A DNA stretch of 64,000 bases. Origin: Lachnoclostridium sp. Marseille-P6806. GTDB taxonomy: Bacteria; Bacillota; Clostridia; Lachnospirales; Lachnospiraceae. Below are positions 34,408-43,620 of this stretch, piece by piece. The DNA is taken from positions 124,001 through 188,000 of the forward strand of contig NZ_LR130577.1 in NCBI RefSeq assembly GCF_900625025.1, in the 5' to 3' direction. Position numbers and translations under genes: made by a program. Within the stretch, counting starts at the first letter, position 1, and each line of letters starts with the position of its first letter. Under the pieces are notes generated by a model. That model was given only the letters and a program-made list of their open reading frames with translations, did no database searches and had not been told where the DNA came from.

Positions 34408-36182
34408 CTCTGACTGCCACCTTTCTTTTCTCTGTGCCCCACCGGCACCATTACAGTATACTCCTCATCCGCGTCGGTTTCCTCATACTCTCCCGCCGCA
34501 AGAAAATTCCGCAGAAGCTCCCGCTTCCCGGGCGAGGACACCGATTCCGTCTCCGTCCTGTGCACGATGACGACCGGAAGCTCTCCGGAGGATGCAAGCA
34601 GCGAAAGCTCCGCCTCCATCTCCCCGGACGGATAGCTGTCAAGGTCGGGCCACGTCGTCGAGAGCGACGGCTCCATGCCGAATATGACATGCAGCCCCGG
34701 CGCATTTCCGAAGACGATCAGCTTCTCCCCCGTAAGCTCCTGCTCCCGGAGCCGCTCCCCGAGAGCCGACAGCGACGCCGCATTTGCCGGCGTCGTGTAC
34801 ATGCCGTTCAAATACGGGATCCCGCCGGTCCTCGCCTGCCGGAGCGTGCCGTCCGTTCCGTCTCCGAACGCGAAGCGCAGGTGGAACAGCCCGCCCTGCA
34901 CAAACACCGCGCACACCACCGCAAGAGCCATGGCAAACCATGCAAAGTCGGTGCGCCGGCGCCGCCTGAAGACCCGATAGCGCCGCAGCAGCCAGAGCGT
35001 GAACGGCGCAATGAGAAAAAGGCAGTTCAGCACCGGAAACGTATAGTTGTTGGAACCGAGCGGAAGAATCAGGATCTGAACCAGAACCTCCGCCGCGAGG
35101 AAGCGCTCCCCCGGGTCGGCCAGCCCGGCACCCGTCATGCACAGCGCCGAAAGCAGCGCCGACAGAAGCACAAACAGCATCGCCCACTCGAACATGCACC
35201 AGTAGTCCTGATAATTCGCCGTAAACATCCCTCTGCCATAGAGAAAGCGGACCAGCACCGCGATTCCGGCAAGATATACCGCCCGGCTAAGCCGCGGAAA
35301 GCGGCGGGCGGCGGGAAGAGCGAGCATCACCGCCCCCATCGCCGCGCAGGAGACGAGAATCGCCGCCCAGCGCAGAGAATGAAGATAGGCGCTCAGCGGA
35401 TCGCGCAGCATCGACGCGAGCGTATAGTCCGAGGCCGAGGCCGTCATGCCAAAGAGCGCCGGAATCATGCCGAAATACGCGGACGCCCCGTAGCGGAGTA
35501 CCGCGCCCGAAGCCCCCGAAAGAAAGCCGGCCGCATAGCCCGCCATGCAGAGCCCCGTTTCCCGCAGAACCACTCGCCGCGCCCTCCCGGTGACGGCCGC
35601 GAAGAACCAGAACGCCAGAATGAGAGCCGCCTGCGTGAGATTGGCAAAGCGCACCGTCACATTCAGTCCGAGACAAAGGCCCGCAAGAACAAACCAGCGC
35701 TTTTTCTCCGGCACCGCCGTCACGGCAAGAAACAGAAAGAGGCTCCCCAGCGTCAGCAGAAAATAGCTCAGATAATTATACAGAATGACCGTCGGGCACC
35801 AGCACAGGCTCTCGGCGAGAAACAGGCCCAGAAAGAGCATCCAGCCCGGCATGAGCCGGCGCAGCACTCCGTAGACGCCAAGCGCCGCCGCCGACACGGC
35901 AAGCGAGCTCAGCACATTCATTCCAAGGAGCGTGTCCCCGCCCGGGAGACGCGTGAGGAGCCCCCCCGCCGCATTGGCAAGATAGGTCGCAAAGAACCAT
36001 GTGCTCCCCCGTCCTCCGCCGAGATAGACATAATTGCCGAGGCTGTACGTCGCGTCCGCCACATCGATGCCCTGATTTGCCGCCGCCATGGGCCACAGAA
36101 AAAGGATCACCGGCAGAACAAAGGCTTCGGCAGACCTCTGATATTTTTTCAAAAAGAGAAAAATACGTTGTATGTTATTCAC
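34404..36182 (-). CDS. Polytopic membrane protein (unknown, polysaccharide operon)
   Basis: 592 residues, about ten to twelve transmembrane helices, and a C-terminal soluble domain (about 440-592) ending in a charged tail. The first outer loop has GIDVADATYSLGNYVY, and the C-terminal part (VIVHRTETESVSSPGKREL) suggests an extracytoplasmic domain. It is probably another glycosyltransferase-like or modifying membrane enzyme; no family can be named. It overlaps the acyltransferase gene upstream by eight bases and the aminotransferase downstream by four. Confidence 0.5.
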   Translation of the reverse strand: MNNIQRIFLFLKKYQRSAEAFVLPVILFLWPMAAANQGIDVADATYSLGNYVYLGGGRGSTWFFATYLANAAGGLLTRLPGGDTLLGMNVLSSLAVSAAALGVYGVLRRLMPGWMLFLGLFLAESLCWCPTVILYNYLSYFLLTLGSLFLFLAVTAVPEKKRWFVLAGLCLGLNVTVRFANLTQAALILAFWFFAAVTGRARRVVLRETGLCMAGYAAGFLSGASGAVLRYGASAYFGMIPALFGMTASASDYTLASMLRDPLSAYLHSLRWAAILVSCAAMGAVMLALPAARRFPRLSRAVYLAGIAVLVRFLYGRGMFTANYQDYWCMFEWAMLFVLLSALLSALCMTGAGLADPGERFLAAEVLVQILILPLGSNNYTFPVLNCLFLIAPFTLWLLRRYRVFRRRRRTDFAWFAMALAVVCAVFVQGGLFHLRFAFGDGTDGTLRQARTGGIPYLNGMYTTPANAASLSALGERLREQELTGEKLIVFGNAPGLHVIFGMEPSLSTTWPDLDSYPSGEMEAELSLLASSGELPVVIVHRTETESVSSPGKRELLRNFLAAGEYEETDADEEYTVMVPVGHREKKGGSQR

Positions 36183-37341
36183 GCTTTCTTCCGCTCATTT
36201 CCGTCCTGTCAAAGAGTCCGTCCAGCCTCTCCAGCGCCCGCGCCGCCCACGTCCGGGACAAAGCCCGTCCGACACGCGAAAACAGGACGCTGCGGATCCC
36301 GTCGGCGGCAAGGCAGCACAGGTAGAGCACAAGCACGCAGCCGAGCATGTGCAGGGGGAGGAGGATTCCCTGCGGCACGGGCCCAAAGAGCTTTTCGAGC
36401 GCCCCCGTCCACCGGTCGCGGATGTCGATGTTCTCATGAATGAGATACACACCCAGCGTAAGCGGCGCGGCGCGGCGGATCAGAGCCGCCGCAGCCCCCT
36501 CCGGCACCCGCAGGAGCCGGAACCATGCAAACAGACCGAGCGCCGCCGTGAAGCAGAGAATGAAATTGTAGTGAAACGGCACCTCTGCATAATAAAGAAG
36601 CGAGCCGCGGACATACGCGATGTGATGAAGAAGCACCGACAGCAGCCAGATCCCCGCCGCGCTCCCGAAATACAGGACCGCCGCCCGCCGGGGATCCTCC
36701 AGCCGGGGAAGTCCGTAGCGGCGGATATATCCCGCCGTGAGATACAGCACAAAAAACCAGCCGGCATCATAGCCGAAGCGGTCGGAGGTCAGGCGGACCG
36801 GACTGAGGCTCGGCAGGAACGAATAAAAAAAGAGAAGACAGAGGATGAGCGCCCGGAGCTGCTTTTCCGTAAGCGCATCCAGCCCCGCATTGAGAAGCGG
36901 CGCAAAGAGATACAGTATCACGTAGGCCGTAATGAACCAGTATGACTCCATCGACACGGGGAACAGATAGAACCACGCCGACCACACGCCTCTGCCCGAC
37001 AGCGGAATCCCGATCGCCGAAAGACAGACGGGAATCAGCAGTGCATAAAAAAGGATCTCCGCGAGCAGCAGGAAAATTCTGCGGAAGCGGAAGCGCGACG
37101 CCGACAGAAAATATCCCGTGATCAGCACATAGAGATTCACCGCCGCAATGCACAGGGCCTCGAGGAAATTCCCCAGAAGCTGCACGCCGCTCCCCGGGAG
37201 CCGCACATCGGTCAGAGCCTCTGCGTGCGGGAGGTAGTGCAGGCAGACCACCATCAGCATCGCGAGAAGACGCAGCAGTTCAAAATTGGCCATCCGTCTG
37301 GTATCCGGCAAAGCGATCCTCCTTTCGTCCGCCTCTGTCAT
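36175..37341 (-). CDS. Acyltransferase family 3 (OafA/YrhL-like)
   Basis: A 388-residue membrane O-acyltransferase, ten helices, that uses acyl-CoA to acetylate surface sugars. The N-terminal helix carries the family motif with His and Arg (NFELLRLLAMLMVVCLHYLPH, catalytic His at the helix end). Further features are SYWFITAYVILYLFAPLLNA and the late GVYLIHENIDIRDRW loop. It belongs to the polysaccharide operon between the flippase and a membrane protein. Substrate and acyl group are unknown; acetyl is most common. Confidence 0.83.
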   Translation of the reverse strand: MTEADERRIALPDTRRMANFELLRLLAMLMVVCLHYLPHAEALTDVRLPGSGVQLLGNFLEALCIAAVNLYVLITGYFLSASRFRFRRIFLLLAEILFYALLIPVCLSAIGIPLSGRGVWSAWFYLFPVSMESYWFITAYVILYLFAPLLNAGLDALTEKQLRALILCLLFFYSFLPSLSPVRLTSDRFGYDAGWFFVLYLTAGYIRRYGLPRLEDPRRAAVLYFGSAAGIWLLSVLLHHIAYVRGSLLYYAEVPFHYNFILCFTAALGLFAWFRLLRVPEGAAAALIRRAAPLTLGVYLIHENIDIRDRWTGALEKLFGPVPQGILLPLHMLGCVLVLYLCCLAADGIRSVLFSRVGRALSRTWAARALERLDGLFDRTEMSGRKRE

Positions 37342-37373
37342 TCACGCCCGCCCTGCGTCATTCACACCCGACG

Positions 37374-39131
37374 TCACCGCTCCGCCACGAGCTTCTGCCC
37401 CTGCACGCGGTAGACCAGATCGCACTTCTCTATCGTCTGAAGACGGTGCGCAATGATAAGAAGCGTCTTTCGTCCGTGGAGGCGGTTGATCGAGTCCATG
37501 ATGGCTGCCTCCGTCTCGCCGTCCAGCGCCGACGTCGCCTCATCCAGAACCAGCACCTCCGGATCCTCGTACAGCGCGCGGGCAATCCCAATGCGCTGCC
37601 GCTGACCGCCGGAGAGACGGATGCCGCGCTCGCCGATCTCCGTATCCAGTCCGTCCGGGAGGGAACGCACATGCCCGTCGAGCTGCGCCTCCCGCAGCGC
37701 CGCCCACACCTTATCGTCGTCGATCTCGTCATCCGCACAGCCGAATGCCACATTCCGCCGTATCGTCGTGTCCAGCATGAAGATAGTCTGCGGGATATAG
37801 CCGATGTTTTTCAGCCACTCCGCATAGTGCTCCCGCACCTCGACGCCGTCCGCGAGAATGCTGCCGCTCTCCGGCGCAAGAAGCCCCAGCATGATGTCGA
37901 CGATGGTCGTCTTGCCGGCTCCGGAGGCCCCGACGATGCCGATGGATTTTCCCACCGGAAAGACCACCTCCGCGTCCCGGAAAATATAGCTCTCGGAATT
38001 CGGATAATGATAGCTGATATGCTCCATGCGGATTTCCCGGCGCACCGGGAGCTTTTCCACATGGCGCTTTCTGCGGTAATCCTCCGAGCGGTAGGAAATG
38101 CCGGCGTCATGGATCTCCTGCTGCAGATTATCGCTGACGTTATCGAGAAAGGGCTCGAAATAGGCGATCGACGTCGTGTAATTGTTGATCCGGTTGGCCG
38201 ACGGAAGAAGCCGCACCGCCGCCGCCGCAAGGACGGAAACCTGCGCGACCATCTCCGTAAGGCTCGTCTGCCCCATCAGCATTTCGGCCAGCATGTAGAG
38301 CACCAGCCCCGCGATGGCGACCGTTTCGATCAGAAGCCGCGGCGTCGAGTTGTACAGGCTGTACTTCTGCACCGCATTCACATAACCTGCCCCGCAGTCG
38401 GCATAGGAATTGATAAAATAGCGTTCCTTGCCCGCGACCTTGATTTCCTTGATGCCGATGACCGACTGATCGATCCACTTGTAAAGCCCGGCGTAATAAT
38501 CCTGATTGTCCTTGCCCGCACGGATCATGACCGGCTTGATGAAACGGCGCACGAGGAACAGCACCCCCATAAGGAGCGCCGCGATGGTGAGCGTCATTCC
38601 CGCGTCGATAAGGAGCAGCACCGTCACAAGAAAGGCAAACACAATGAGCTCGCTGGTGAGCTGGAGCATCGTCAGAATCAGCGCGTATACATTGTTGATG
38701 TCCGAGGTGATGTTCCGCTGAATGACCGCGGTGTCGGCATTCAGATAATATTCATAGGGCCGCATCATAAAATTGATCATCATGCGGTTGCTCGTCTCAA
38801 ACTGGTTGGTGTAGATAAATTTCAGCTGGAGCTTCTGCTGCAGAAACAGGAAAAGATTCTTGACCAGAAAGACGACGGCCAGCGCCGCCATCATGACGAC
38901 GGCAAACTGACGCGTGCTCTGCAGGCCGAGCGCGCGGTAAAGATCGCCCATGCGGTACTTGTTTTCCGCCAGCGCTCCGGGGTCGACCACCGTGGTCATG
39001 ATCGGTACGACCAGCGCGACGCCCAGCGTCTCGAGAACCGCTCCCGCCAGCATCATGCAGAGAAGAAACGCCATGCGCATCTTCTGCTCCCGGTCGAGAA
39101 TCAGGTTGATTTTTCTCAGTTTTGCAAGCAT
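37374..39131 (-). CDS. ABC transporter, fused permease and ATPase (PglK-like flippase)
   Basis: 585 residues: six transmembrane helices (about 1-320) followed by an ABC ATPase with Walker A GASGAGKTT, signature LSGGQRQR and Walker B VLVLDEATSALDGE, then the H-loop IAHRL. The membrane part resembles PglK, which flips undecaprenyl-linked oligosaccharides. As first gene of the operon it would export the lipid-linked glycan. GGAGG lies 13 bases before the ATG, at the end of structured element D, so leader structure may control its translation. Confidence 0.85.
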   Translation of the reverse strand: MLAKLRKINLILDREQKMRMAFLLCMMLAGAVLETLGVALVVPIMTTVVDPGALAENKYRMGDLYRALGLQSTRQFAVVMMAALAVVFLVKNLFLFLQQKLQLKFIYTNQFETSNRMMINFMMRPYEYYLNADTAVIQRNITSDINNVYALILTMLQLTSELIVFAFLVTVLLLIDAGMTLTIAALLMGVLFLVRRFIKPVMIRAGKDNQDYYAGLYKWIDQSVIGIKEIKVAGKERYFINSYADCGAGYVNAVQKYSLYNSTPRLLIETVAIAGLVLYMLAEMLMGQTSLTEMVAQVSVLAAAAVRLLPSANRINNYTTSIAYFEPFLDNVSDNLQQEIHDAGISYRSEDYRRKRHVEKLPVRREIRMEHISYHYPNSESYIFRDAEVVFPVGKSIGIVGASGAGKTTIVDIMLGLLAPESGSILADGVEVREHYAEWLKNIGYIPQTIFMLDTTIRRNVAFGCADDEIDDDKVWAALREAQLDGHVRSLPDGLDTEIGERGIRLSGGQRQRIGIARALYEDPEVLVLDEATSALDGETEAAIMDSINRLHGRKTLLIIAHRLQTIEKCDLVYRVQGQKLVAER

Positions 39132-39147
39132 ATCGCTGTCGCTGCCT

Positions 39148-39205
39148 CCGAAGCCGCGCCGCCTGCATGAGCGAGCCGCAAGGCGGCTGCGGATGAGGCG
39201 CCGAA
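39148..39205 (-). repeat. Structured leader element, copy D (divergent)
   Basis: Contains the perfect hairpin AGCCGC-AAG-GCGGCT (39174-39188), whose stem is identical to one in copy C (57363-57377, loop TTT), and the shared end CCGAAGC (39148-39154), which on the minus strand reads GCTTCGGAGG and so includes the ribosome site of the ABC gene. Similarity to copies A-C is partial, hence low confidence that it is the same family. Confidence 0.35.
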
Positions 39206-39215
39206 TAGATACATT

Positions 39216-39224
39216 ATTTTAGCA
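39216..39224 (-). promoter_or_regulatory. Extended -10 promoter of the polysaccharide operon
   Basis: The minus strand reads TGCTAAAAT, an extended -10 (TGn plus TAAAAT), 85 bases before the ABC gene. No good -35 is seen 16-18 bases upstream, as is usual for extended -10 promoters. It would give a leader of about 75 bases containing element D. Confidence 0.4.
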
Positions 39225-39332
39225 TGAAAGCCCGGATCGTGCATGCAGGGCACCGAAGTATTCCCGTCGGAGCCATCGGACCGCGGTCTCCCTTTTGAGC
39301 TCCCTGCCGGTTCCCTGCGCCGCAGTCCTTTC

Positions 39333-40424
39333 TTATATCTGCTCGTTCTGCCGGTGAATTTCCGGCGTTTCGTAGCGATCCATGAAGTCGTCCCCGAGAT
39401 ACCGCTTTTCCTTTGCGCAGCGGAGCGAGGAGGGCACGGTATAGACCGTCACGACGCGGTCAAAGCACAGCCCGTCTATGAAGTTCAGCACCTCCATCGG
39501 GAAAAAGGCGTCGAGCACAAGGCAGTCCGCAAATTCCGGGTCTGAGGCATAGTCCAGAAGATCCCGGGGGTGAGGCTTGATCACGATCTGCGCCGCTCTC
39601 CCATCCGCTCCGCCGTTCTCCCGGATCAGATCGAGAAAGAGCCGCTTTCTGTCCCCCAGATCCGGAAGCAGCGGCTCCGTGAGAACAAGAACCAGCGGCC
39701 GGTCTGAGCGCGCCGCCTCCGCGAGCGTCTGATCCAGCGCACTGCGGTTTTCGAGAAAAAGACGCGTAAGCCGCTCCCTGTCCTCCCCGGTCAGGGCCTC
39801 CGCCAGCTCCTCCCGCCGCTTCTCAATATACTTCAGGCAGGGATACGGAAGAACGGAGATGTCATTCACCTCCATATCGATGCAGTACCGGCTCCAGCCG
39901 TTCTGAATGAAAATCCATCCTCTGGCCGCCATCCACGCTTTCAGCGCAAAACACCCGCGGTTGTCGAAGCGTGCCGTGTCATAATAGCGGATGCAGTCTA
40001 GGCCGTCCTCCAGCGCATGGTAGCGGATCCGGTTCCCGGCAAGGTAGTAGCCGATGGGGTCGGAGTCGCAGTAGACGTAAATATCGCGGTATTCCCGGAA
40101 ATCCACGGGCACAAAGGGCGCCTCCAGCTCGGCATAGCGGCGGCAGAAGCGGATTCTCCGAAGCATGTTGCAGAGAAGATTTCCGCTGTCCTCTTTCAGA
40201 CGAAGAAGCTCCGGGAACGTTTCGTAGCTTCTCTCGTCGAACAGAACGACCTCCTCGAAAATCCCGCTCTCCCGGGCCCGCGAGGGCAGGTCCCGGAAAT
40301 CGCTCGACATCCGCGACAGAACGAGCGCCGCGCCGCCCCGGCGCTCCTCCGGGAGCGTCAGCTCCTTAAGGCAGGTGACATATACATGATAATATGTATG
40401 ACAGACATAGATCCGGTCTTTCAT
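39333..40424 (-). CDS. Glycosyltransferase, family 52-like
   Basis: A 363-residue GT-B-like enzyme. The start MKDRIYVCHTYYHVYVTCL and the motifs HALEDGLDCIRYY, LVLTEPLLPDLGD and IVIKPHPRDLLDY match the layout of GT52/sialyltransferase-like proteins, where the Glu-Asp and His-Pro motifs are catalytic and CMP-binding. The neighbouring pseF, pseI and pseG genes would supply a CMP-nonulosonate donor, so a nonulosonate transferase is a reasonable guess. It may start a separate transcript, because 200 bases separate it from the ABC gene downstream. GGGGAAAAAGAGCG precedes the ATG. Confidence 0.55.
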   Translation of the reverse strand: MKDRIYVCHTYYHVYVTCLKELTLPEERRGGAALVLSRMSSDFRDLPSRARESGIFEEVVLFDERSYETFPELLRLKEDSGNLLCNMLRRIRFCRRYAELEAPFVPVDFREYRDIYVYCDSDPIGYYLAGNRIRYHALEDGLDCIRYYDTARFDNRGCFALKAWMAARGWIFIQNGWSRYCIDMEVNDISVLPYPCLKYIEKRREELAEALTGEDRERLTRLFLENRSALDQTLAEAARSDRPLVLVLTEPLLPDLGDRKRLFLDLIRENGGADGRAAQIVIKPHPRDLLDYASDPEFADCLVLDAFFPMEVLNFIDGLCFDRVVTVYTVPSSLRCAKEKRYLGDDFMDRYETPEIHRQNEQI

Positions 40425-40485
40425 CGCTCTTTTTCCCCTTGCGGCAGCATGTGCCCGCCGGAATTTATTCTATCATATGAATCAT

Positions 40486-40600
40486 CATGCCGAAGCATTT
40501 ATCATACCGAAGCACTTTCGTGCGAGGCTCGCGCCGTAAAAGCACCCTGTACCGGCGGTTTTGTAGCCGAACGGATTTCGGATGCTTTCAGGATTTCAGC
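40486..40600 (-). repeat. Multi-hairpin intergenic element, copy B
   Basis: The opening ATGCCGAAGC (40487) is duplicated as ATACCGAAGC (40515), followed by GCAC-TTTC-GTGC, GAGGCTCGCGCC and AGCACCCTG. Over about 45 bases it aligns well with copy C at 57300. Further hairpins include CCGA-ACGGAT-TCGG (40567-40580). It lies in the leader side of the GT52-like gene (minus strand), about 60 bases before its start. Confidence 0.55.
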
Positions 40601-41045
40601 AGCGCCCCGGCACACAGGAACGGCGGCAGAGAGTCCTCCCTGCCGCCGTCGCGTTGCTCTTGCCTCGCCCTTGATAAGCTGCCGCCGCATTATTTCCGCC
40701 CCGTGTTTTGATTCGCTCCCGTCGGGCCCTCCTGCCCTGCACGCAGGACCAGCCCTTTCTGTTCCGGTCGATCCGAATGTCCTCAAAGCCCGCCGCGGCC
40801 AGAAAATCCCGGAGCAGCTCGGACCGCGTCTCACGGATGTTAGAAATAACTAACTCTTTTCGTGGAAAGTAAAGCATAAAAATATCCGAAGCGCAAGAAA
40901 AATTCTGTTCTCCGTATGCTCTGTAATTCAGGAAGCGCCGCAGGAAAAGTGAAAAGTCGCTTTTCCATCCGCTCCCGTGGAAGACCGGTGCAGATTCTGC
41001 TATTCTTTTATATTAGGATTACCGCCCGAAAGGAGCCTCGCGCGC
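40601..41045. other. Intergenic region with a possible gene remnant
   Basis: On the minus strand a frame at 40596-40877 reads ETRSELLRDFLAAAGFEDIR, resembling the C-terminal tail of the membrane protein at 34404 (KRELLRNFLAAGEYEE), so it may be the leftover end of a similar gene. The rest decays into low-complexity sequence. At 40943-40966 a hairpin GGAAAAG...CTTTTCC lies upstream of the MBOAT gene. A convincing promoter for the plus-strand genes was not found; an AT-rich patch with TATATT near 41010 is the best candidate. Confidence 0.3.
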
Positions 41046-42527
41046 ATGAATTTTCTGGATCCCGTTTTTCTCTTTTTTTTCCCTGCGGCATTCGCCGCCG
41101 TGCATGCGACGCCCCGCAGGTACCGCTATCTTCCCCTCCTCGCCGCGAGCTGTCTGTTCTATGGCTGGAGGACGCCCGCTGTCACGGTAATCCCCCTGCT
41201 CTGTACCGTCTGGACATGGGCAGGAGGCGCGGCGCTGGGAAAGGCGATGCAGGCAGAGGCGGAGGGCAGAGCTTTTCCGTTTCTGTTTTCTCCGAATGTC
41301 CTCTTCCGCTTCTTTTTCCTGTCGAATATTCTTCTTCTCGCCGTGTTCAAATACGCGGGCTTTTTTTCTGCCGCGCTCGGGTGTCCCCTTGATCTTGCGG
41401 CGCCCGTCGGTCTGTCCTTTTATATTTTTCAGTCCTCCGGCTACCTCGGCAGCATCCGGCGCAGGGAGCTTCCGCCCGAGCGGAATATTCTCCGCTACGC
41501 CGCGTTCGTCTCTTTCTTCCCAACGCTCCTCTCCGGGCCCATTCAGCGCGCCCCGGAGCTTCTTCCACAGCTTCAGGGCAAGAGCCGCACGGCGCCCCCG
41601 GATTACCGCACAGGCTTTCTTTTATTCCTCTGGGGAATCTTCGGCAAGCTCGTCGTCTCGGCAAAGCTCTCCGCCGTCACCTCGGCGGTATTCGCCTCCC
41701 CGGACAGCTTCTCCGGCGCCGCCTGTCTCCTCGCGGCCATTCTGCTCTCATTCTATATTTATGTTGATTTCGCCTCCTACTCCGATATCGCCGCCGGCTG
41801 CGCCTGTATGCTCGGCTTTCCTGTCGGCGCGAATTTCCGCACGCCGTTCCTTTCCTCCTCCCTGAAAGAGTTCTGGAACCGCTGGCATATTTCCCTGAAC
41901 CGCTGGTTCATTGAAAATGTCTACATTCCCCTCGGAGGAAGCCGGAAAGGCGCGCTTTGCCGGTACCGGAACGTTCTTTTCGTATTTCTCCTGTCCGGCG
42001 CATGGCACGGCTCGGCAGGGCACTTTGTCGTCTGGGGCGGTCTGAACGGCGCGGCCATGATTCTTGAAGAGCTCCTCGCCTCTGCGCTCCGGAAAAAACA
42101 GTCCGTCATCGAAGCTCCGGAAAGCGGCGGGCGGCTCTCCTCCGCGCTGCTCCTCTGGCTTCGCCGGCTGGCGGTACTGCTTGTCGTCTCGCTGAATTTC
42201 ATCTTCTTCGGCGCGGCCTCCGTCCGCGATGCGCTCCGTTTCCTCGCACGCATTCTCTCGATCCGCCTGCCGGACATCACCGGCTTTATGCCGACGAGCC
42301 TGTTCGGCTGGGACCGGAACGTCATGTACCAGACCGCCGCGGCTTTTCTGTTCTTCCTGCTGGTGCAGTACCAGCGGCATGAGGAGGGTGCGGCGCTGCG
42401 CCGTTTCCAAAGGCTCCCGGCCGTTCTCCGGCATATGCTGCCCGCCGTGATTCTGACGCTCTGCATTTTTGCGGCCTGCGCCCAGACCGCCCGGACGAAC
42501 ACGGCGTTCCTGTATTACCGGTTCTGA
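41046..42527 (+). CDS. MBOAT-family O-acyltransferase
   Basis: 493 residues, about eleven membrane helices, of the AlgI/PatA/DltB type, which moves acyl groups across the membrane for transfer to extracellular glycans. Signature motifs: SFYIYVDFASYSDIAAGCA, FWNRWHISLNRWF and the catalytic His in LSGAWHGSAGHFVVWGGLNG. GAAAGGAG lies about 11 bases before ATG 41046, which starts with a typical membrane N-terminus; the open frame upstream is ignored. Paired with the SGNH-like protein that follows, it likely O-acetylates the surface glycan. Confidence 0.88.
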   Translation: MNFLDPVFLFFFPAAFAAVHATPRRYRYLPLLAASCLFYGWRTPAVTVIPLLCTVWTWAGGAALGKAMQAEAEGRAFPFLFSPNVLFRFFFLSNILLLAVFKYAGFFSAALGCPLDLAAPVGLSFYIFQSSGYLGSIRRRELPPERNILRYAAFVSFFPTLLSGPIQRAPELLPQLQGKSRTAPPDYRTGFLLFLWGIFGKLVVSAKLSAVTSAVFASPDSFSGAACLLAAILLSFYIYVDFASYSDIAAGCACMLGFPVGANFRTPFLSSSLKEFWNRWHISLNRWFIENVYIPLGGSRKGALCRYRNVLFVFLLSGAWHGSAGHFVVWGGLNGAAMILEELLASALRKKQSVIEAPESGGRLSSALLLWLRRLAVLLVVSLNFIFFGAASVRDALRFLARILSIRLPDITGFMPTSLFGWDRNVMYQTAAAFLFFLLVQYQRHEEGAALRRFQRLPAVLRHMLPAVILTLCIFAACAQTARTNTAFLYYRF

Positions 42528-42591
42528 TTCCGCGCCACTCCCGGTTCCTCATTTTCACTAAATGATTCTGAATAAATACTAGGAAAAAACC

Positions 42592-43578
42592 ATGAGGCAT
42601 CTGTCCCGCAGCCGCACGCCGGCGCATAAAAACCTGCTCCGCTTCCTCCTCTACGTCCTGTCGGTTTCCGCTCTCGCACTCGGCGCCGTCGCGGGCATAT
42701 TTCTCTTCCTCGTCGCCCGCCCGGCAGACGTCTTCGATCACAGCTATCAGAGCGAAATTCAGGTGCGCTACCGGAAGCTTCTCCGGACCGGAAGCCCAAA
42801 AATCATCATTCTCGGGGGGAGCAGCGCTACCTACGGCATAGACGAGGCGCTGCTCGAGGAGGAAACCGGTCTTCCGGTCGTGAATCTGGGCCTGTATGCC
42901 AGCTTCGGCGACGTGATCCCCACGGAGCTCTCCAAAGCGAACATCGGCCCCGGCGACATCGTCATCGCCGCCTACGAGTACGGCTGGAACAAAGAGGATA
43001 ATTTTGATACCGTCGGCCCCGATATGGTGCTGTCCGGCTTTGACAGTCACCTGTCCATGTACCGCCATATCCCGCTGCGGATCTGGCCGCAGCTCATCGG
43101 CTATCTCGGAACATTCCGGGAGAAAAAGGCGCAGTATGCCGCGGATCCCGGCGAGGACATCCGCGGAACGCTCTTTGATGAAGAGGGCCGCCTGATTCTC
43201 TCCCGCCCCTCCGGCTCCCTGCACTACGATCCCGACGCGGAGAACGCTAATCCGCAGGATGTGACCGACAGCCGCATCGCGGACGACACCGCCCGGTATC
43301 TGCGGCGTTACCGGCGCTTTGTCGAAAAACACGGCGCACAGCTCGTCTTCACCGCGCCGCCGCTTCTTGACAAAGCGCTCGTCGGCACCGCGGAGGACCT
43401 GCGCGCGCTCGCGGCCAATGAGGAGAGCGCCGCCGGCATCCCTTACATCAGCGATCCCGCGGCCTATCTGTACCCCGAGGAATACTTCTACGACACGGTA
43501 TACCACTGCAGCGAGGAGGGGGCCGCTCTGCGCACAAGGATGCTGGCGGAGGATCTGCGGCGTTTCCGGGGCTTCTGA
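42592..43578 (+). CDS. Membrane-anchored SGNH hydrolase-like protein (MBOAT partner)
   Basis: 328 residues: one N-terminal membrane helix (FLLYVLSVSALALGAVAGIF) then an extracytoplasmic domain. IIILGGSSATYGID resembles the SGNH block I (catalytic Ser in GGSS), AAYEYGWNKED may carry later blocks, and DTVYHCSEEGA near the end provides an Asp and His in the usual DxxH spacing. Such proteins (AlgJ, PatB, DltD) complete acyl transfer begun by MBOAT partners. AGGAAAA precedes the ATG. Function is inferred from the pairing. Confidence 0.65.
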   Translation: MRHLSRSRTPAHKNLLRFLLYVLSVSALALGAVAGIFLFLVARPADVFDHSYQSEIQVRYRKLLRTGSPKIIILGGSSATYGIDEALLEEETGLPVVNLGLYASFGDVIPTELSKANIGPGDIVIAAYEYGWNKEDNFDTVGPDMVLSGFDSHLSMYRHIPLRIWPQLIGYLGTFREKKAQYAADPGEDIRGTLFDEEGRLILSRPSGSLHYDPDAENANPQDVTDSRIADDTARYLRRYRRFVEKHGAQLVFTAPPLLDKALVGTAEDLRALAANEESAAGIPYISDPAAYLYPEEYFYDTVYHCSEEGAALRTRMLAEDLRRFRGF

Positions 43579-43620
43579 GAGTGTGATAAAATAGGAGCTG
43601 CCAGAAAGGAGAACCCCCGC

